From Guyparkeria halophila (lineage in GTDB: Bacteria > Pseudomonadota > Gammaproteobacteria > Halothiobacillales > Halothiobacillaceae): 55,336 nucleotides of DNA. Every line of letters begins with the position of its first letter. The stretch's first letter is position 1. The stretch covers positions 2,397,501 through 2,452,836 of the forward strand of contig NZ_CP140153.1 of NCBI RefSeq assembly GCF_034479635.1, written 5' to 3'. Both the position numbers and the translations under genes were made by a program. Shown piece by piece: positions 30,301 to 41,937 of the stretch. Below the pieces are notes generated by a model. That model did no database searches and had not been told where the DNA came from. It saw nothing but the letters and a program-made list of their open reading frames with translations.

Positions 30301-31083
30301 CCACAACCGCCGCCGCACCAATACCACGGCGAGGTAGTAGGCGACCACGGCGAAACCGGCCAGTACGGCCAGGTGGGCGAGCAGGTGTTCGACCGGCTCG
30401 CCGACGATCAGGGGACGAATGACCTCGATCGCGTGCGTCAGCGGCAGGATCAGCACGGCCGTCTGCATCCAGTCGGGCAGGGTCTCGATCGGGAAGAACA
30501 CGCCCGAGAGCATGAACATCGGGGTGACCACCAGTACGAAGTAGTAGTTGAAGAAATCGTAGTTGTCGGCGATGGCCGTCATCACGATGGCCGGCCCGGC
30601 GAATGCCAGCCCCAGCAGGAACACCACCGGCAGTGCCCACAGCGCCATCCAGCCACCTGGCACCGCACCAAGCAGGGCGGCGACGATCAGGATCGCCACG
30701 GCGCTCAACAGCCCCTTGAAGGCCGCCCAGATGGTTTCGCCGAGGATGATGTCGTCGATATCCAGCGGCGTGGCCATGATGGCATCGAAGGTCTTCTGCG
30801 GCACCATCCGCGTGTAGACCGAGTACATGCCCTCGAAACTGACCGAGATCATCGCCGAGGACGCCACGATCCCCGAGGCGAGGAATACCAGGTAAGGCAA
30901 CCCACCGATGTCGCCCACCAGCGCGCCCAGGCCGATGCCCAGGCCCAGCAGATAGATCACCGGCTCGCCGAAGTTGAGCACGATCGCCGGACCGATCAGC
31001 TTGCGCCAGACGAGAAAATTGCGGGCGAACACGGAAAACGCCGCCATCCTTGCCCGCGGCAATTGCCAGATCGAACGCTTCAT
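30295..31083 (-). CDS. ABC-2 transporter permease (NodJ-like)
   Basis: Integral membrane exporter subunit of 262 residues, six helices, with the ABC-2/NodJ block FLVWRKLIGPAIVLNFGEPVIYLLGLG (given in part), TRMVPQKTFDAIMATPLDI and YFVLVVTPMFMLSGVFFPIETLP. The ATG at 31083 is preferred over the in-frame GTG at 31089. It lies 7 bases after the ATPase gene and clearly partners it. Substrate not predictable: relatives move lipo-oligosaccharides, drugs or antibiotics. Confidence 0.9.
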   Translation of the reverse strand: MKRSIWQLPRARMAAFSVFARNFLVWRKLIGPAIVLNFGEPVIYLLGLGIGLGALVGDIGGLPYLVFLASGIVASSAMISVSFEGMYSVYTRMVPQKTFDAIMATPLDIDDIILGETIWAAFKGLLSAVAILIVAALLGAVPGGWMALWALPVVFLLGLAFAGPAIVMTAIADNYDFFNYYFVLVVTPMFMLSGVFFPIETLPDWMQTAVLILPLTHAIEVIRPLIVGEPVEHLLAHLAVLAGFAVVAYYLAVVLVRRRLWA

Positions 31084-31090
31084 GGGCACC

Positions 31091-32044
31091 TCATTCGCGC
31101 AATTCCCGGCCGGTCAGGTGCAGGAACACGTCCTCGAGCCCGGCGCGACGATGGATCACCGTCAGGCCATCGGGCTGACCCAGGAAATCGAGTATCGGAC
31201 CCGGCGCCGCCGTATAAACGTAGACCGCGGTGCCGTGGCGCTCGACCCGCAGGGCCATCGAGGTCAACGTGGCGAACACGCCCTCGCTGACCGTGCCACG
31301 CAACTCGATCACGTCCGGCTCGACATGGCGCTGTATCAGCTGGCCGGGGCTGCCCTGATCCAGGATGCGGCCGTGATCCATCACCACCAGTTCATCGCAG
31401 AGCCGCTCGGCCTCTTCCATGTAATGGGTGGTCAGCACCAGCGTCACGCCGCGGGCGCGCAATTCGGCCAGCCGGCCCCAGATGACGTGGCGCACCTGCG
31501 GATCGAGCCCCGAGGTAGGCTCATCCAGGATGACGACCTCCGGGTCGTTGACCAGCGCCCGGGCGATGGTCAGGCGCCGCTGCATGCCACCGCTCAACTG
31601 GTCGACCCGGGCTTCGGCCTTGTGCGTCAGGTTGGCGAAGTCGAGCAACGCGTCGACCCGCTCGGCCACCTGCGCGCGGGACAGGCCGAAAAAGCGGGCG
31701 TACATGAACAGGTTCTCCCGGACGGTGAAGTCCGGATCGAGGTTGTCGCCCTGCGGCACCAGCCCGACGCGGGCACGAATGGCGCGCGCCTCGGCCGGCA
31801 ACTCGTGCCCGAGCACCGAGAGCTCACCGGCATCGAAGTCCGCCAACCCCATCAGCATCTTGAGGGTGGTGGTCTTGCCGGCGCCATTGGGCCCCAGAAA
31901 ACCGAAACAACGGCCGGCCGGGATATCGAAGTCGACCGCGTCGACCGCGCGCAACGCACCGAAGCACTTGACCAGGCCACGTGCGCGCACGACGGGCGCT
32001 GTCGCCGAATGATGATGGGCAGCAGGTGGATCAGACAGGGTCAC
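31091..32044 (-). CDS. ABC transporter ATPase (NodI/DrrA-like)
   Basis: Nucleotide-binding subunit for the next gene. 317 residues from a GTG at 32044 with GAGGA five bases upstream; the open frame reaches 32227 but without family residues. Walker A GPNGAGKTTTLKML, Q-loop LVPQGDNLDPDFTVREN, signature LSGGMQRRLTIARAL, Walker B VVILDEPTSGLDPQ, H-loop TTHYMEEAE. A C-terminal extension with RRAGLEDVFLHLTGREL is typical of the drug/lipo-oligosaccharide type. 201 bases between 32045 and 32245 show no gene. Confidence 0.93.
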   Translation of the reverse strand: MTLSDPPAAHHHSATAPVVRARGLVKCFGALRAVDAVDFDIPAGRCFGFLGPNGAGKTTTLKMLMGLADFDAGELSVLGHELPAEARAIRARVGLVPQGDNLDPDFTVRENLFMYARFFGLSRAQVAERVDALLDFANLTHKAEARVDQLSGGMQRRLTIARALVNDPEVVILDEPTSGLDPQVRHVIWGRLAELRARGVTLVLTTHYMEEAERLCDELVVMDHGRILDQGSPGQLIQRHVEPDVIELRGTVSEGVFATLTSMALRVERHGTAVYVYTAAPGPILDFLGQPDGLTVIHRRAGLEDVFLHLTGRELRE

Positions 32045-32245
32045 ACGCGGATCCTCGGATCGAGCAGGGCCCGGATGATGGTCGACGGCGCCAGGGTTTG
32101 CAAGGTAGCCCAGGGAAGGATCGATTGGACGGGCGAACCGCCTTTGGGGCGGCCACGGGGACCTTAACGACGTGCCATCACCGAGCCGAGGTGGTCGCAG
32201 CCACAGGCCGTCACCCGGCAAAAACACCGAACGGTCCGGCTCAGG

Positions 32246-34498
32246 TCAGTCGTTGCGCCCCTCCTCGAGCCGCATGGCCACCCCGGCGATCAGGGCAAAC
32301 GCACCGCTTTCGTCCCGGATCGGGGTGAGCGTGGTGTGCCAATGCCCTCGCCCCGCGGGCAAATCGAGCGTCTCGTGATAACGAATCGCCCGCCCCGTCT
32401 GGAGACAGGCTCGGTATTGGCGCTTCACGTGGGCGGCGGCATCGGGCGACAGGATCTCATCGGGCGTGGCACCGGCCAGTTGCTCTCGCGACAGGCCGGT
32501 GGCTTGTTCGTGGGCCGGGTTGCTGGTGATGAAGCGAAACACGCCACCGGACTCGACACCCACCACGAAGATCGCCTCCTCGACACCCTCGACAACCGAG
32601 CGATACAAGCGTTCGCTTTCGGCCAACCGCGCCTCGAGCGCCACCGTCTCGCGAGAGTCGATCAGTGCCCCCACGATCCGCTCCGGACGGCCATCGGCAT
32701 CGCGAAGCAGGCGAGCGTGGTCCGTCACCCACAGGGGTGAGCCATCCGGTCGCAACAGTCGGTAGCGACTGCGCTTGCGGTCGCCCGGCCAGCGGGTGAA
32801 ATCGCCCTCCTTCAGTGCGCGTTCGCGATCGTCGGGGTGCAGGGTCTGCTCCCACCAGTCCGGTCCATCGATCAAGGCATCCGGGGTGTAGCCGAGAATC
32901 TCGCGAATATTGGCGCTGACGTAATCCAGGCGGCCGGGGCGATCGGCACGGAAGGTGTAAATGACCGCCGGGCTCGCCGCGAGGAAGGCATCGAGACGAT
33001 CCCGCTCTGCCTGTGCGATGGCCGCGGCCCGGCGTTCACGATCGACATCGTGGAAGAACCACCACAGTCGGGCCGGACGACCGGACTCGTCGGCAATCGG
33101 CACCACCTGCACTCGGAACCAGCCTGATCTCCCCTGCAATGCCGGCAGACGCAACGCGCCGTTCCAGCGCTCGCCGCGGGCGATGGCTCGCTCGAACGCC
33201 TCGAGCTGCAAGCCCTCGAGACCTCGCGCGAGCCAACCGCGCCCATCGACGGACTCGACGACCCCGAAGGTGCGGCGAAAGGCATCATTCACCAGCAACG
33301 AGCGTCCCTGCATGTCGGTCAGCTCCAGTGGCTGGGGGCTCAGCTCGAACAGCGCGTCACGCTCGGCCTCGGCACGATCGATGACCACCATCCACCGCGT
33401 CCGCTGCCAACGAGACAGCAGCCACAAGCCCAGCGACGTCAGCAGGAAGGCGACCACCACGGCGGCCAGCAGGGTGACCAGCCGCCGTTGCATCGCCGCA
33501 TAGAGATCCGTGATCGGTTCGACCGCCACGAGTTGGGCCGGTTTATCACTCTCCTGGGTGAGAATCGGCACGGGGCGCGACACGGCCAGCCACTCACGCC
33601 CGTCGGCTGAAAACCGCCACCGTGCCGCTGGCTCGCCCTCGAGATGGCGAAGGGCGGCGGCCAGCCCGAGATGATCAACCTTGGGCCCGTCGAGGTAGTA
33701 ATCGCCGTCCCCCACCGGGGCGATATGCCGCCGTTCGCGCATCTCCGCCCAGATGTTTTTTTCAGCGATAGCGGCGGGCAGCAGCAGGGTCGCGCGGGCC
33801 CCCAGGCTCTCTTCGAGGTAGCTGTCGACCGGCGTGACACCCGTGCCCACCTCGACGGTCCCGATCACCCGATCCGACCCACCGGAGGCGCCACCGGGGT
33901 TCGGGGCCCAAACCGGTTCGACCGCACGAAAGCCGGAAAACACGCGTCCCACCTCGAAACCCATGGCGCCTCGCCCGTTGCGATACACCTCGGCCAGCAA
34001 CGGCCGCAGGGACGCCAGCTCGTCACCGAAACGGTCCGGGGCATGCACCCGCAGGAAACTGACCGCCTCCGGGCCCAGGTGAAACTGCATCACGCGATCC
34101 TGGCCGTGGATCAGCTCGGAGGCGATCGGGGTGACCGCCCGGGCGAGTTCGCGGCGGAGCGTTGCGGCCCCTTCAGCACCGCCAGCGCCACCTTCCAACT
34201 CGACCATCGCCCGGGCCTGTGACAGGATTTCGCGCACCCGCTCGTCCAGTGCCAGTATTCGGGCGATCCTCGCCAGTTCGGCCTGGCGACTCGACAGGGC
34301 GTAGTCGGCGGTGTCCAGCAGGCGATCGGCGCGGGCGTCGACCTCGGAGTCGAACTCCCGCTGCACCAACAGCGTGCCGAGCACTCCCAGCAACAACCAC
34401 CCCACCAGCACCAGCAGCCAGACGGCACGCAGCCCCGGTCGCCGGTTAGCCGCCGGCAGCCGGGATACGGGGTCATCCTTGTACGCATTCCCTCCCAT
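32246..34498 (-). CDS. Membrane sensor with cache-like domain and three PAS domains, no output domain
   Basis: About 750 residues. N-terminal helix (AVWLLVLVGWLLLGVLGTLLV), a periplasmic sensor region of ~300 residues with a dCACHE-like pattern (IHGQDRVMQFHLGPEAVSF, AVEPITDLYAAM), a second helix (LVTLLAAVVVAFLLTSLGLW), then three PAS modules: LFELSPQPLELTDMQGR; FLAASPAVIYTFRADRPGRL with PAC box SRYRLLRPDGSPLWV; and YRSVVEGVEEAIFVVGV. The chain ends EEGRND directly after the third PAS/PAC. No GGDEF, EAL, histidine kinase or MA domain follows, which is unusual. Start could also be GTG at 34525. Confidence 0.85.
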   Translation of the reverse strand: MGGNAYKDDPVSRLPAANRRPGLRAVWLLVLVGWLLLGVLGTLLVQREFDSEVDARADRLLDTADYALSSRQAELARIARILALDERVREILSQARAMVELEGGAGGAEGAATLRRELARAVTPIASELIHGQDRVMQFHLGPEAVSFLRVHAPDRFGDELASLRPLLAEVYRNGRGAMGFEVGRVFSGFRAVEPVWAPNPGGASGGSDRVIGTVEVGTGVTPVDSYLEESLGARATLLLPAAIAEKNIWAEMRERRHIAPVGDGDYYLDGPKVDHLGLAAALRHLEGEPAARWRFSADGREWLAVSRPVPILTQESDKPAQLVAVEPITDLYAAMQRRLVTLLAAVVVAFLLTSLGLWLLSRWQRTRWMVVIDRAEAERDALFELSPQPLELTDMQGRSLLVNDAFRRTFGVVESVDGRGWLARGLEGLQLEAFERAIARGERWNGALRLPALQGRSGWFRVQVVPIADESGRPARLWWFFHDVDRERRAAAIAQAERDRLDAFLAASPAVIYTFRADRPGRLDYVSANIREILGYTPDALIDGPDWWEQTLHPDDRERALKEGDFTRWPGDRKRSRYRLLRPDGSPLWVTDHARLLRDADGRPERIVGALIDSRETVALEARLAESERLYRSVVEGVEEAIFVVGVESGGVFRFITSNPAHEQATGLSREQLAGATPDEILSPDAAAHVKRQYRACLQTGRAIRYHETLDLPAGRGHWHTTLTPIRDESGAFALIAGVAMRLEEGRND

Positions 34499-34563
34499 GC
34501 GACCGATTATCACGCATTTGCACACTCTCGCCTACGGTCAGGGACAAACCCGGAGCCACAAAA

Positions 34564-34585
34564 AACCCCGCCAATTGGCGGGGTT
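34564..34585 (-). terminator. Intrinsic terminator of the fba transcript
   Basis: Perfect inverted repeat AACCCCGCCAA / TTGGCGGGGTT (34564-34574 with 34575-34585). On the minus strand it is followed by six T's. It ends the central-carbon cluster. Confidence 0.92.
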
Positions 34586-34628
34586 GTCGTTTTGAGCGGC
34601 ACCGGGCAACAGCCCGGTCAAGCCAAGA

Positions 34629-35693
34629 TCAGCGGATCTTTTGCTTGAGGCTGCCCGACTCGTAACGCTTGTACATCTCTTCCAGGGAGATCGGACGGAT
34701 CTTGGAAGCCATGCCGGCCGAACCGAAGGCCTCGAAGCGTGCCTTGCAGATGGCCTGCATGCCGGCAGTCGCCTCTTTCAGGAACTTGCGCGGGTCGAAG
34801 TTCGACTTGTTCTCTTCGAGGTGCTTACGTACCGCACCAGTGGACGCCATGCGCAGGTCGGTGTCGATGTTGACCTTGCGAACGCCGTGCTTGATGCCCT
34901 CGACGATCTCTTCAACCGGCACACCATAGGTCTGACCCATGTCGCCGCCGTAGTTGTTGATGATCTCGAGCCACTCTTCCGGTACGGAGGAGGAGCCGTG
35001 CATGACCAGGTGCGTGTCCGGGATCCGCTGGTGGATCTCCTTGACGCGGTCGATGCGCAGGATCTGGCCGGTCGGCTTCTGCGTGAACTTGTAGGCGCCG
35101 TGGCTGGTGCCGATGGCGATCGCCAAGGCGTCACAGTCGGTGTGCTTGACGAACTGAGCCGCTTCTTCCGGATCAGTCAGCAGCATGTCCATGTCCAGCT
35201 TGCCTTCCGCGCCGTGGCCGTCTTCCTCGCCCATCTCGCCGGTTTCCAGCGAACCGAGGCAGCCCAGCTCACCCTCGACGGAAACACCGCCGGCGTGCGC
35301 CATCTCGGTCACCTTGGCGGTGACGTTGGCGTTGTACTCGTAGTCGGACGGGGTCTTCATGTCCGGCAGCAGCGAGCCGTCCATCATGACCGAGGAGAAG
35401 CCCGACTGGATCGCACGCAGGCAGACGCCCGGATCCGAGCCGTGGTCCTGGTGCATGACGATCGGGATGTGCGGGTACATCTCGGTGGCCGCCTCGACGA
35501 GGTGGCGCAGGAACGGCTCGCCGGCGTACTTGCGAGCACCGGCGGAGCCCTGCAGGATCACCGGGCTGTCGACTTCGTCGGCGGCCTGCATGATCGCGTG
35601 GATCTGCTCCATGTTGTTGACGTTGAACGCCGGCATGCCGTAGCTGTGTTCAGCGGCATGATCCAGCAGCTGGCGAAGCGAAATGAGCGCCAT
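34629..35693 (-). CDS. fba: Fructose-bisphosphate aldolase, class II (CbbA type)
   Basis: Zinc aldolase joining DHAP and GAP, used in glycolysis/gluconeogenesis and the Calvin cycle. The ATG at 35693 has GGAGAGG upstream and gives [19 protein letters not shown], 354 residues. Zinc and substrate motifs: [67 protein letters not shown] and [14 protein letters not shown]. The version resembles the CbbA-type aldolases of autotrophs and cyanobacteria rather than E. coli FbaA. Last gene of the cluster, followed by a strong terminator. Confidence 0.95.
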   Translation of the reverse strand: MALISLRQLLDHAAEHSYGMPAFNVNNMEQIHAIMQAADEVDSPVILQGSAGARKYAGEPFLRHLVEAATEMYPHIPIVMHQDHGSDPGVCLRAIQSGFSSVMMDGSLLPDMKTPSDYEYNANVTAKVTEMAHAGGVSVEGELGCLGSLETGEMGEEDGHGAEGKLDMDMLLTDPEEAAQFVKHTDCDALAIAIGTSHGAYKFTQKPTGQILRIDRVKEIHQRIPDTHLVMHGSSSVPEEWLEIINNYGGDMGQTYGVPVEEIVEGIKHGVRKVNIDTDLRMASTGAVRKHLEENKSNFDPRKFLKEATAGMQAICKARFEAFGSAGMASKIRPISLEEMYKRYESGSLKQKIR

Positions 35694-35734
35694 AGTGCCT
35701 CTCCTCAAGTTGAAACGTAGTTGCGAAACCGTGG

Positions 35735-35765
35735 CGGTGACCGGATCGGACCGATTCGGTCACCG
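35735..35765 (-). other. Stem-loop between pyk and fba
   Basis: Perfect 9-bp stem CGGTGACCG / CGGTCACCG (35735-35743 with 35757-35765). No T-run follows on the minus strand. It may slow transcription or set the mRNA end between pyk and fba; function unknown. Confidence 0.6.
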
Positions 35766-35840
35766 AAAATTCAATCAGCGCGACAGCATACCCAGCGCAC
35801 CCGGATATCCCAAATCGCGCCAGGACCTGACCGCCGCCCG

Positions 35841-37319
35841 TCAGTCGACGGAGATCACGTCCCCGACTCGAACGATCTTCATGGCGTTCGTGCCGCCCAT
35901 CTGACCCATCAGGTCGCCCTTGGTGATGATCACCAGGTCGCCCTCGTCGAGCTTTTCCATCTGCTGGAGACTCTCGATCACCATCCGGTTGACCTCGGCA
36001 TGGTCGGTCGACGGCACCGGGAAGTGCACCGCCTGCACGCCGCGGTAGAGACCGACGCGGCGGGCCGTTTCCTCCGAGCGGGTGAAGGTGTAGATCGGGA
36101 TGTCGGTATCGACACGCGACATCCACAACGGCGTCGCCCCCGACTCGGACAACGCGACGATCGCCGCGACCGAGAGGTGGTTGGCCGTGTAGATCGCCGA
36201 GTAGGCAATCGCCTGGTCGATCCGCTCGAAGGGCACGTCCAACGGCGCGGCGCTCTTCTTCGCCTCGATCTGGTACTCGGCCCGATGGCAGACCCGCGCC
36301 ATGGTCTCGACCACGCGCACCGGGTACTTGCCGGCGGCCGTCTCGGCCGAGAGCATCACCGCGTCGGTGCCGTCGAGCACCGCGTTGGCCACGTCGAACA
36401 CCTCGGCCCGGGTCGGGATCGGGTTGTCGATCATGGTTTCCATCATCTGGGTCGCGGTGATGACGGGGCGGTTGAGCTCCTTGGCCATCTTGATGAAGGC
36501 CTTCTGCACCGCGGGGAGCTCGGCATCGCCGATTTCCACGCCCAGGTCACCGCGGGCGATCATGATCGCATCGGAGGCCTGGATGATCTCGCGGATGCAG
36601 TCGATCGCCTCGGCGCGCTCGATCTTGGAGACGATGTGCGCGCGGCAACCGGCTTCCTGCAGCAGGCGACGAGCCTCGTGGATATCCTCGCCCGAACGCG
36701 GGAACGAGACGGCGATGTAATCCACACCGATCTCGGCGGCCGTCTTGATGTCGGCGCGATCCTTGTCGGTGATCGCCGGCGCGGACAGGCCGCCGCCCTG
36801 GCGGTTGATGCCCTTGTTGTTGGACAGCATGCCGCCGACGGTGACGGTGGTCTGGACCTGATTGCCCTGGACATTGTCGACCTTCAGGACGATCCGGCCA
36901 TCGTCGAGCAGCAGGATGTCACCCGGGCGCGAATCGGAGACCAGCGCCTTGTAGGTGATGCCCACCTTGGTCTCGTCGCCGCCATCGGGGTCGAGGTCGG
37001 CATCGAGGGTGAACGGCTTGCCCTCCTCGAGCTCAACCTTGCCATCCTTGAACCGGTCGATGCGGATCTTCGGGCCTTGCAGGTCACCGAGGATCGCGAC
37101 GTAACGACCTTCGGCGGCCGCCGCCTCGCGCACCATGTCGGCGCGCCGCTGGTGGTCGGCGGCCTTGCCGTGCGAGAAGTTCATCCGCACGACATCGATA
37201 CCCGCCCGCACGAGGTTGGTAATGGTGGTCAGGTCGTCGCTGGCCGGGCCGAGCGTAGCGACGATCTTGGTCCGTCGCTGTGCCGGAAGATGATCAGTGG
37301 AACCGTGCATGTTTGCCAT
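35841..37319 (-). CDS. pyk: Pyruvate kinase
   Basis: Converts PEP and ADP to pyruvate and ATP. 492 residues; N-terminal [17 protein letters not shown]/metal residues [32 protein letters not shown], catalytic region [42 protein letters not shown] and the C-terminal allosteric domain. The ATG overlaps the pgk stop (ATGA). Its place in a gap-pgk-pyk-fba cluster is common in sulfur-oxidising gammaproteobacteria. Confidence 0.97.
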   Translation of the reverse strand: MANMHGSTDHLPAQRRTKIVATLGPASDDLTTITNLVRAGIDVVRMNFSHGKAADHQRRADMVREAAAAEGRYVAILGDLQGPKIRIDRFKDGKVELEEGKPFTLDADLDPDGGDETKVGITYKALVSDSRPGDILLLDDGRIVLKVDNVQGNQVQTTVTVGGMLSNNKGINRQGGGLSAPAITDKDRADIKTAAEIGVDYIAVSFPRSGEDIHEARRLLQEAGCRAHIVSKIERAEAIDCIREIIQASDAIMIARGDLGVEIGDAELPAVQKAFIKMAKELNRPVITATQMMETMIDNPIPTRAEVFDVANAVLDGTDAVMLSAETAAGKYPVRVVETMARVCHRAEYQIEAKKSAAPLDVPFERIDQAIAYSAIYTANHLSVAAIVALSESGATPLWMSRVDTDIPIYTFTRSEETARRVGLYRGVQAVHFPVPSTDHAEVNRMVIESLQQMEKLDEGDLVIITKGDLMGQMGGTNAMKIVRVGDVISVD

Positions 37320-38503
37320 CAGCCTTTCGCCCGCTCTTCCAGCATGGCAACCGCCGGCAGGGTCTTGCCCTCCAGGAACTCGAGGAACGCACCGCCAGCG
37401 GTCGAGATGTAGCTGACCTTGTCGTAGATGTCGTACTTCTGGATCGCCGCGATCGTGTCGCCGCCGCCGGCCAGGGTGAAGGCCTTGGTGTCGGCGATCG
37501 CCTGGGAGATGCGTTTGGTGCCATCACCGAACTGGTCGAACTCGAACACGCCGACCGGGCCGTTCCAGACGACGGTACCGGCGTTCTCGATCACCTTGGC
37601 CAGTGCCTCGGCACTCTCCGGCCCGATGTCGAAGATCATGTCGTCGTCGGCCACGTCCTCGACACGCTTGAGCACGGCCGACTCGTTCTCGTCGAACTGC
37701 TTGCCGACGACCACGTCGGTCGGCAGCGGGATGTTGGCACCGTTGCTCTTGAGCTTGTCCATCAGCGCCTTGGCCGTCGGCACGAGGTCGTCCTCGCAGA
37801 GCGACTTGCCCACGCCGTGGCCGGCGGCCTTGACGAAGGTGTTGGCGATGCCGCCGCCGACGATCAGCTGGTCGACCTTCGCCGCCAGCGCCTCGAGCAC
37901 GGTCAGCTTGGTGGAGACCTTGGAGCCACCGACGATGGCGACCATCGGGCGGGCCGGGTTGGCCAGCGCCTGGGTCAACGCCTCGAGTTCCTCGGTGAGC
38001 AGGGTGCCGGCGCACGCGGTCGGCGCGAACTTGGCCACGCCGTGGGTGGACGCCTGGGCGCGGTGGGCCGTGCCGAAGGCATCCATCACGAACACGTCGC
38101 ACAGGGCGGCGTACTGCTTGGCGAGCGCCTCGTCGTCCTTCTTCTCGCCCTTGTTGAAGCGGACGTTTTCCAGCATGACCACTTCGCCGCCGTCGACTGC
38201 GACGTCCTTGCCCAGGTAGTCACGCACCAGCCGAACCTCGCGGCCAAGCTTGTCGCCCAGGTCCTTGGCGACTGGGGCCAGGGAATCCTCCTCGGAGAAC
38301 TCACCCTCGGTCGGACGACCCAGGTGCGAGGTGACCATCACGTGGGCGCCCTGGTCGAGCGCGGCCTTGATGGTCCCCAGCGAGGCGCTGATGCGCGCAT
38401 CAGAGGTGACCTTGCCGTCCTTGACCGGCACGTTCAGGTCGGCGCGGATCAACACGCGCTTGCCGGCAAGATCGAGATCAGTCATGCGGATGACGTTCGC
38501 CAT
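37319..38503 (-). CDS. pgk: Phosphoglycerate kinase
   Basis: Interconverts 1,3-bisphosphoglycerate and 3-phosphoglycerate. The ATG at 38503 with GAGGAG upstream gives [30 protein letters not shown] (in part), 394 residues. Conserved blocks: [37 protein letters not shown]-equivalent, [29 protein letters not shown] and [12 protein letters not shown] near the C-terminus. A partial terminator lies between gap and pgk, so pgk-pyk may be expressed at a different level from gap. Confidence 0.97.
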   Translation of the reverse strand: MANVIRMTDLDLAGKRVLIRADLNVPVKDGKVTSDARISASLGTIKAALDQGAHVMVTSHLGRPTEGEFSEEDSLAPVAKDLGDKLGREVRLVRDYLGKDVAVDGGEVVMLENVRFNKGEKKDDEALAKQYAALCDVFVMDAFGTAHRAQASTHGVAKFAPTACAGTLLTEELEALTQALANPARPMVAIVGGSKVSTKLTVLEALAAKVDQLIVGGGIANTFVKAAGHGVGKSLCEDDLVPTAKALMDKLKSNGANIPLPTDVVVGKQFDENESAVLKRVEDVADDDMIFDIGPESAEALAKVIENAGTVVWNGPVGVFEFDQFGDGTKRISQAIADTKAFTLAGGGDTIAAIQKYDIYDKVSYISTAGGAFLEFLEGKTLPAVAMLEERAKG

Positions 38504-38607
38504 GGAAAACTCCTCAATGAGACAGATAAAAAGCGGTAAGGAATGGGGGACGACTCGGTGACGCCCAGTCCTTACGGCTCTCGCGTGGCGCGAAAGACAG
38601 GTGGAAA

Positions 38608-38631
38608 AACGGGTGGGAAAACCCACCCGTT
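38608..38631 (-). terminator. Intrinsic terminator after gap
   Basis: AACGGGTGGG / CCCACCCGTT stem (38608-38617 with 38622-38631), loop of four bases, followed on the minus strand by five T's. It lies between gap and pgk and may act as an attenuating, partly read-through terminator because no clear pgk promoter was seen. Confidence 0.85.
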
Positions 38632-38644
38632 CCGGTCAGTCGAT

Positions 38645-39679
<1,035 letters not shown>

Positions 39680-39682
39680 TCA

Positions 39683-39712
39683 GGGCGCATGCGATTGACG
39701 ACACATGCGCCC
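39683..39712 (-). other. Stem-loop in the gap leader
   Basis: GGGCGCATG / CATGCGCCC perfect 9-bp stem (39683-39691 with 39704-39712) between the tkt stop and gap start. No T-run on the minus strand; may protect or process the tkt-gap mRNA. Confidence 0.6.
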
Positions 39713-39736
39713 AAAAACGGTTGATGCGAGCCCGGA

Positions 39737-41725
39737 TCAGCCCAGCTTGCGGGCTTCCTCGGCGACGCGATCGGCGGTGAAACCGAAGAACTCGAACAGG
39801 TCACCGGCCGGCGCGGACTCACCGAAGGTGTCCAGGCCGAACACCTTGCCCTGGCTGCCGACGTACTTGTACCAGCCCTGGGTCACACCGGCCTCGATGG
39901 CCATGCGCGCAGTCACGCTGCTCGGCAGTACCGACTCGCGGTAGGCCTCGTCCTGGGCGGCGAAGGCCTCGACGCAGGGCATGGAGACGATGCGGACCTT
40001 CTTGTCGGTCAGCTTCTCGGCCGCGTCCATCGCCAGGCCGACCTCGGAGCCGGTGGCGATCAGGATCAGGTCCGGCGTGCCGTCGCAGTCCTTCAGGATG
40101 TAGCCGCCCTTCTCGATGTTGGCGATCTGCTCAGGCGTGCGGGTCTGGTGCGGCAGCCCCTGGCGCGAGAAGACCAGCGAGGTCGGTGCGTCGCGACGAA
40201 CGATCGCCTGCTTCCAGGCCACCGCGGTCTCGACTGCGTCACACGGGCGCCAGGTCTGCATGCGCGGAATCAGGCGCATGGTGGCGATCTGCTCGACCGG
40301 CTGGTGGGTCGGACCGTCTTCGCCCAGGCCGATGGAGTCGTGGGTGTAGACGAAGATCGAACCGATCTTCATCAGCCCCGACATGCGCAGCGCGTTGCGA
40401 GCGTACTCGGAGAACATCAGGAAGGTGCCGGCATACGGCAGCAGGCCGCCGTGCAGCACCATGCCGTTCATGATGGCGCTCATGCCGAATTCGCGCACGC
40501 CGTAGTGGATGTAGTTGGCATCCGACTCGGTGGCGGTCAGCGCGGTGCAGCCCTTCCAGGTGGTCAGGTTGGACGGCGCCAGGTCAGCGGAACCGCCGAC
40601 CAGTTCCGGCAGCATCTCGGCCAGGCCGGTGATCACGGCCTGCGAGGCCTTGCGCGAGGCGACGCTCTCGCCCTTGGCGTCGATCTCCTTGATCAGCGCG
40701 TCCATCTTGTCGCTGAAGTCGGCCGGCAGGTCGCCGTTCAGGCGACGCTTGAGCTCGGCGGCCTCGGCGGGATAAGCCTTCTCGTAGGCGGCGAAGGTCT
40801 CGTTCCACTCGGCCTCGGCCTTCGCGCCCTTCTCGGAGGCATCCCAGCCGGCGTAGACCTCGTCCGGAATGACGAACGGCTCGTGGCTCCAGCCGATGTT
40901 TTCGCGGGTGGCCTTGACCTCGGCGTCGCCCAGGGCGGCGCCGTGGCAGTCGTGGGTGCCGCAGAGGTTCGGCGCGCCGAAGCCGATGACGGTCTTGGTG
41001 CAGATCATGGTCGGCTTGTCGTTGACCGAACGCGCCTCGCGGATGGCCGCGTCGATGGCGTCGGCATCGTGACCGTCGACGTCACGAACGACGTGCCAGC
41101 CGTAGGACTCGAAACGCTTGGGCGTGTCGTCGGTGAACCAGCCCTCGACGTGGCCGTCGATGGAGATGCCGTTGTCGTCGTAGAAGGCAATCAGCTTGCC
41201 CAGACCCAGGGTGCCCGCCAGCGAGCAGGCCTCGTGGGAGATGCCTTCCATCAGGCAACCGTCACCCAAGAAGCAGTAGGTGTAATGATCGACGACCTTG
41301 TGGCTCGGCTTGTTGAACTGGCCGGCAAGCATCTTTTCGGCGATGGCCATGCCGACGGCGTTGGTGAGACCCTGGCCCAGCGGACCGGTGGTGGTCTCGA
41401 CGCCCGGGGTGTAGCCGTATTCCGGGTGACCCGGGGTCTTGGAGTGCAGCTGACGGAAGTTCTTCAGCTCTTCAATCGGCAGCTCGTAGCCGGTCAGGTG
41501 GAGCAGAGAGTAGATCAGCATCGAACCGTGACCGTTGGAGAGCACGAAACGGTCGCGGTTCGGCCATTCCGGGTTCTTCGGGTTGTGGTGCATGTAGTCG
41601 TTCCACAGCACCTCGGCGATATCCGCCATGCCCATGGGGGCACCCGGGTGACCCGAATTCGCCTTCTGAACGGCGTCCATGCTCAACGCGCGAATCGCGT
41701 TGGCAAGCTCTCTACGTGTCGACAT
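39737..41725 (-). CDS. tkt: Transketolase
   Basis: TPP enzyme moving two-carbon units in the pentose phosphate or Calvin cycle. The ATG at 41725 with GGAG upstream gives 662 residues ([20 protein letters not shown]). Motifs: [18 protein letters not shown] (in part), [39 protein letters not shown] (shown in part), [19 protein letters not shown] for the TPP motif, and [17 protein letters not shown]. First gene of tkt-gap-pgk-pyk-fba, the cluster shape typical of CBB-cycle bacteria. Confidence 0.97.
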   Translation of the reverse strand: MSTRRELANAIRALSMDAVQKANSGHPGAPMGMADIAEVLWNDYMHHNPKNPEWPNRDRFVLSNGHGSMLIYSLLHLTGYELPIEELKNFRQLHSKTPGHPEYGYTPGVETTTGPLGQGLTNAVGMAIAEKMLAGQFNKPSHKVVDHYTYCFLGDGCLMEGISHEACSLAGTLGLGKLIAFYDDNGISIDGHVEGWFTDDTPKRFESYGWHVVRDVDGHDADAIDAAIREARSVNDKPTMICTKTVIGFGAPNLCGTHDCHGAALGDAEVKATRENIGWSHEPFVIPDEVYAGWDASEKGAKAEAEWNETFAAYEKAYPAEAAELKRRLNGDLPADFSDKMDALIKEIDAKGESVASRKASQAVITGLAEMLPELVGGSADLAPSNLTTWKGCTALTATESDANYIHYGVREFGMSAIMNGMVLHGGLLPYAGTFLMFSEYARNALRMSGLMKIGSIFVYTHDSIGLGEDGPTHQPVEQIATMRLIPRMQTWRPCDAVETAVAWKQAIVRRDAPTSLVFSRQGLPHQTRTPEQIANIEKGGYILKDCDGTPDLILIATGSEVGLAMDAAEKLTDKKVRIVSMPCVEAFAAQDEAYRESVLPSSVTARMAIEAGVTQGWYKYVGSQGKVFGLDTFGESAPAGDLFEFFGFTADRVAEEARKLG

Positions 41726-41829
41726 AAAACACTCCAAAGGGTTGAAAAAGAAGCGGTTCTGGGCGCCGTGTGCATTGCGCACGCAGACGACGGCGCCTGG
41801 CCTTGGGGCAGGCGCGGAAGTTGCGCGAC

Positions 41830-41858
41830 ATTGTCCCCAAAACCCTCACGCAAGGCAA
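41830..41858 (-). promoter_or_regulatory. Candidate sigma-70-like promoter of tkt
   Basis: Minus strand TTGCCT (41853-41858), 17-base spacer, GACAAT (41830-41835), about 105 bases before the tkt ATG. The same -10 hexamer GACAAT with a 17-base spacer occurs before sucC, which lends mild support. Confidence 0.4.
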
Positions 41859-41937
41859 CCACCCTGTTTTTCAATTACTTAGGAACGACAGACATTGCCC
41901 TCCCGGCGAGCCAAAAAGGCCGGCCAGGCCAGCCAGC

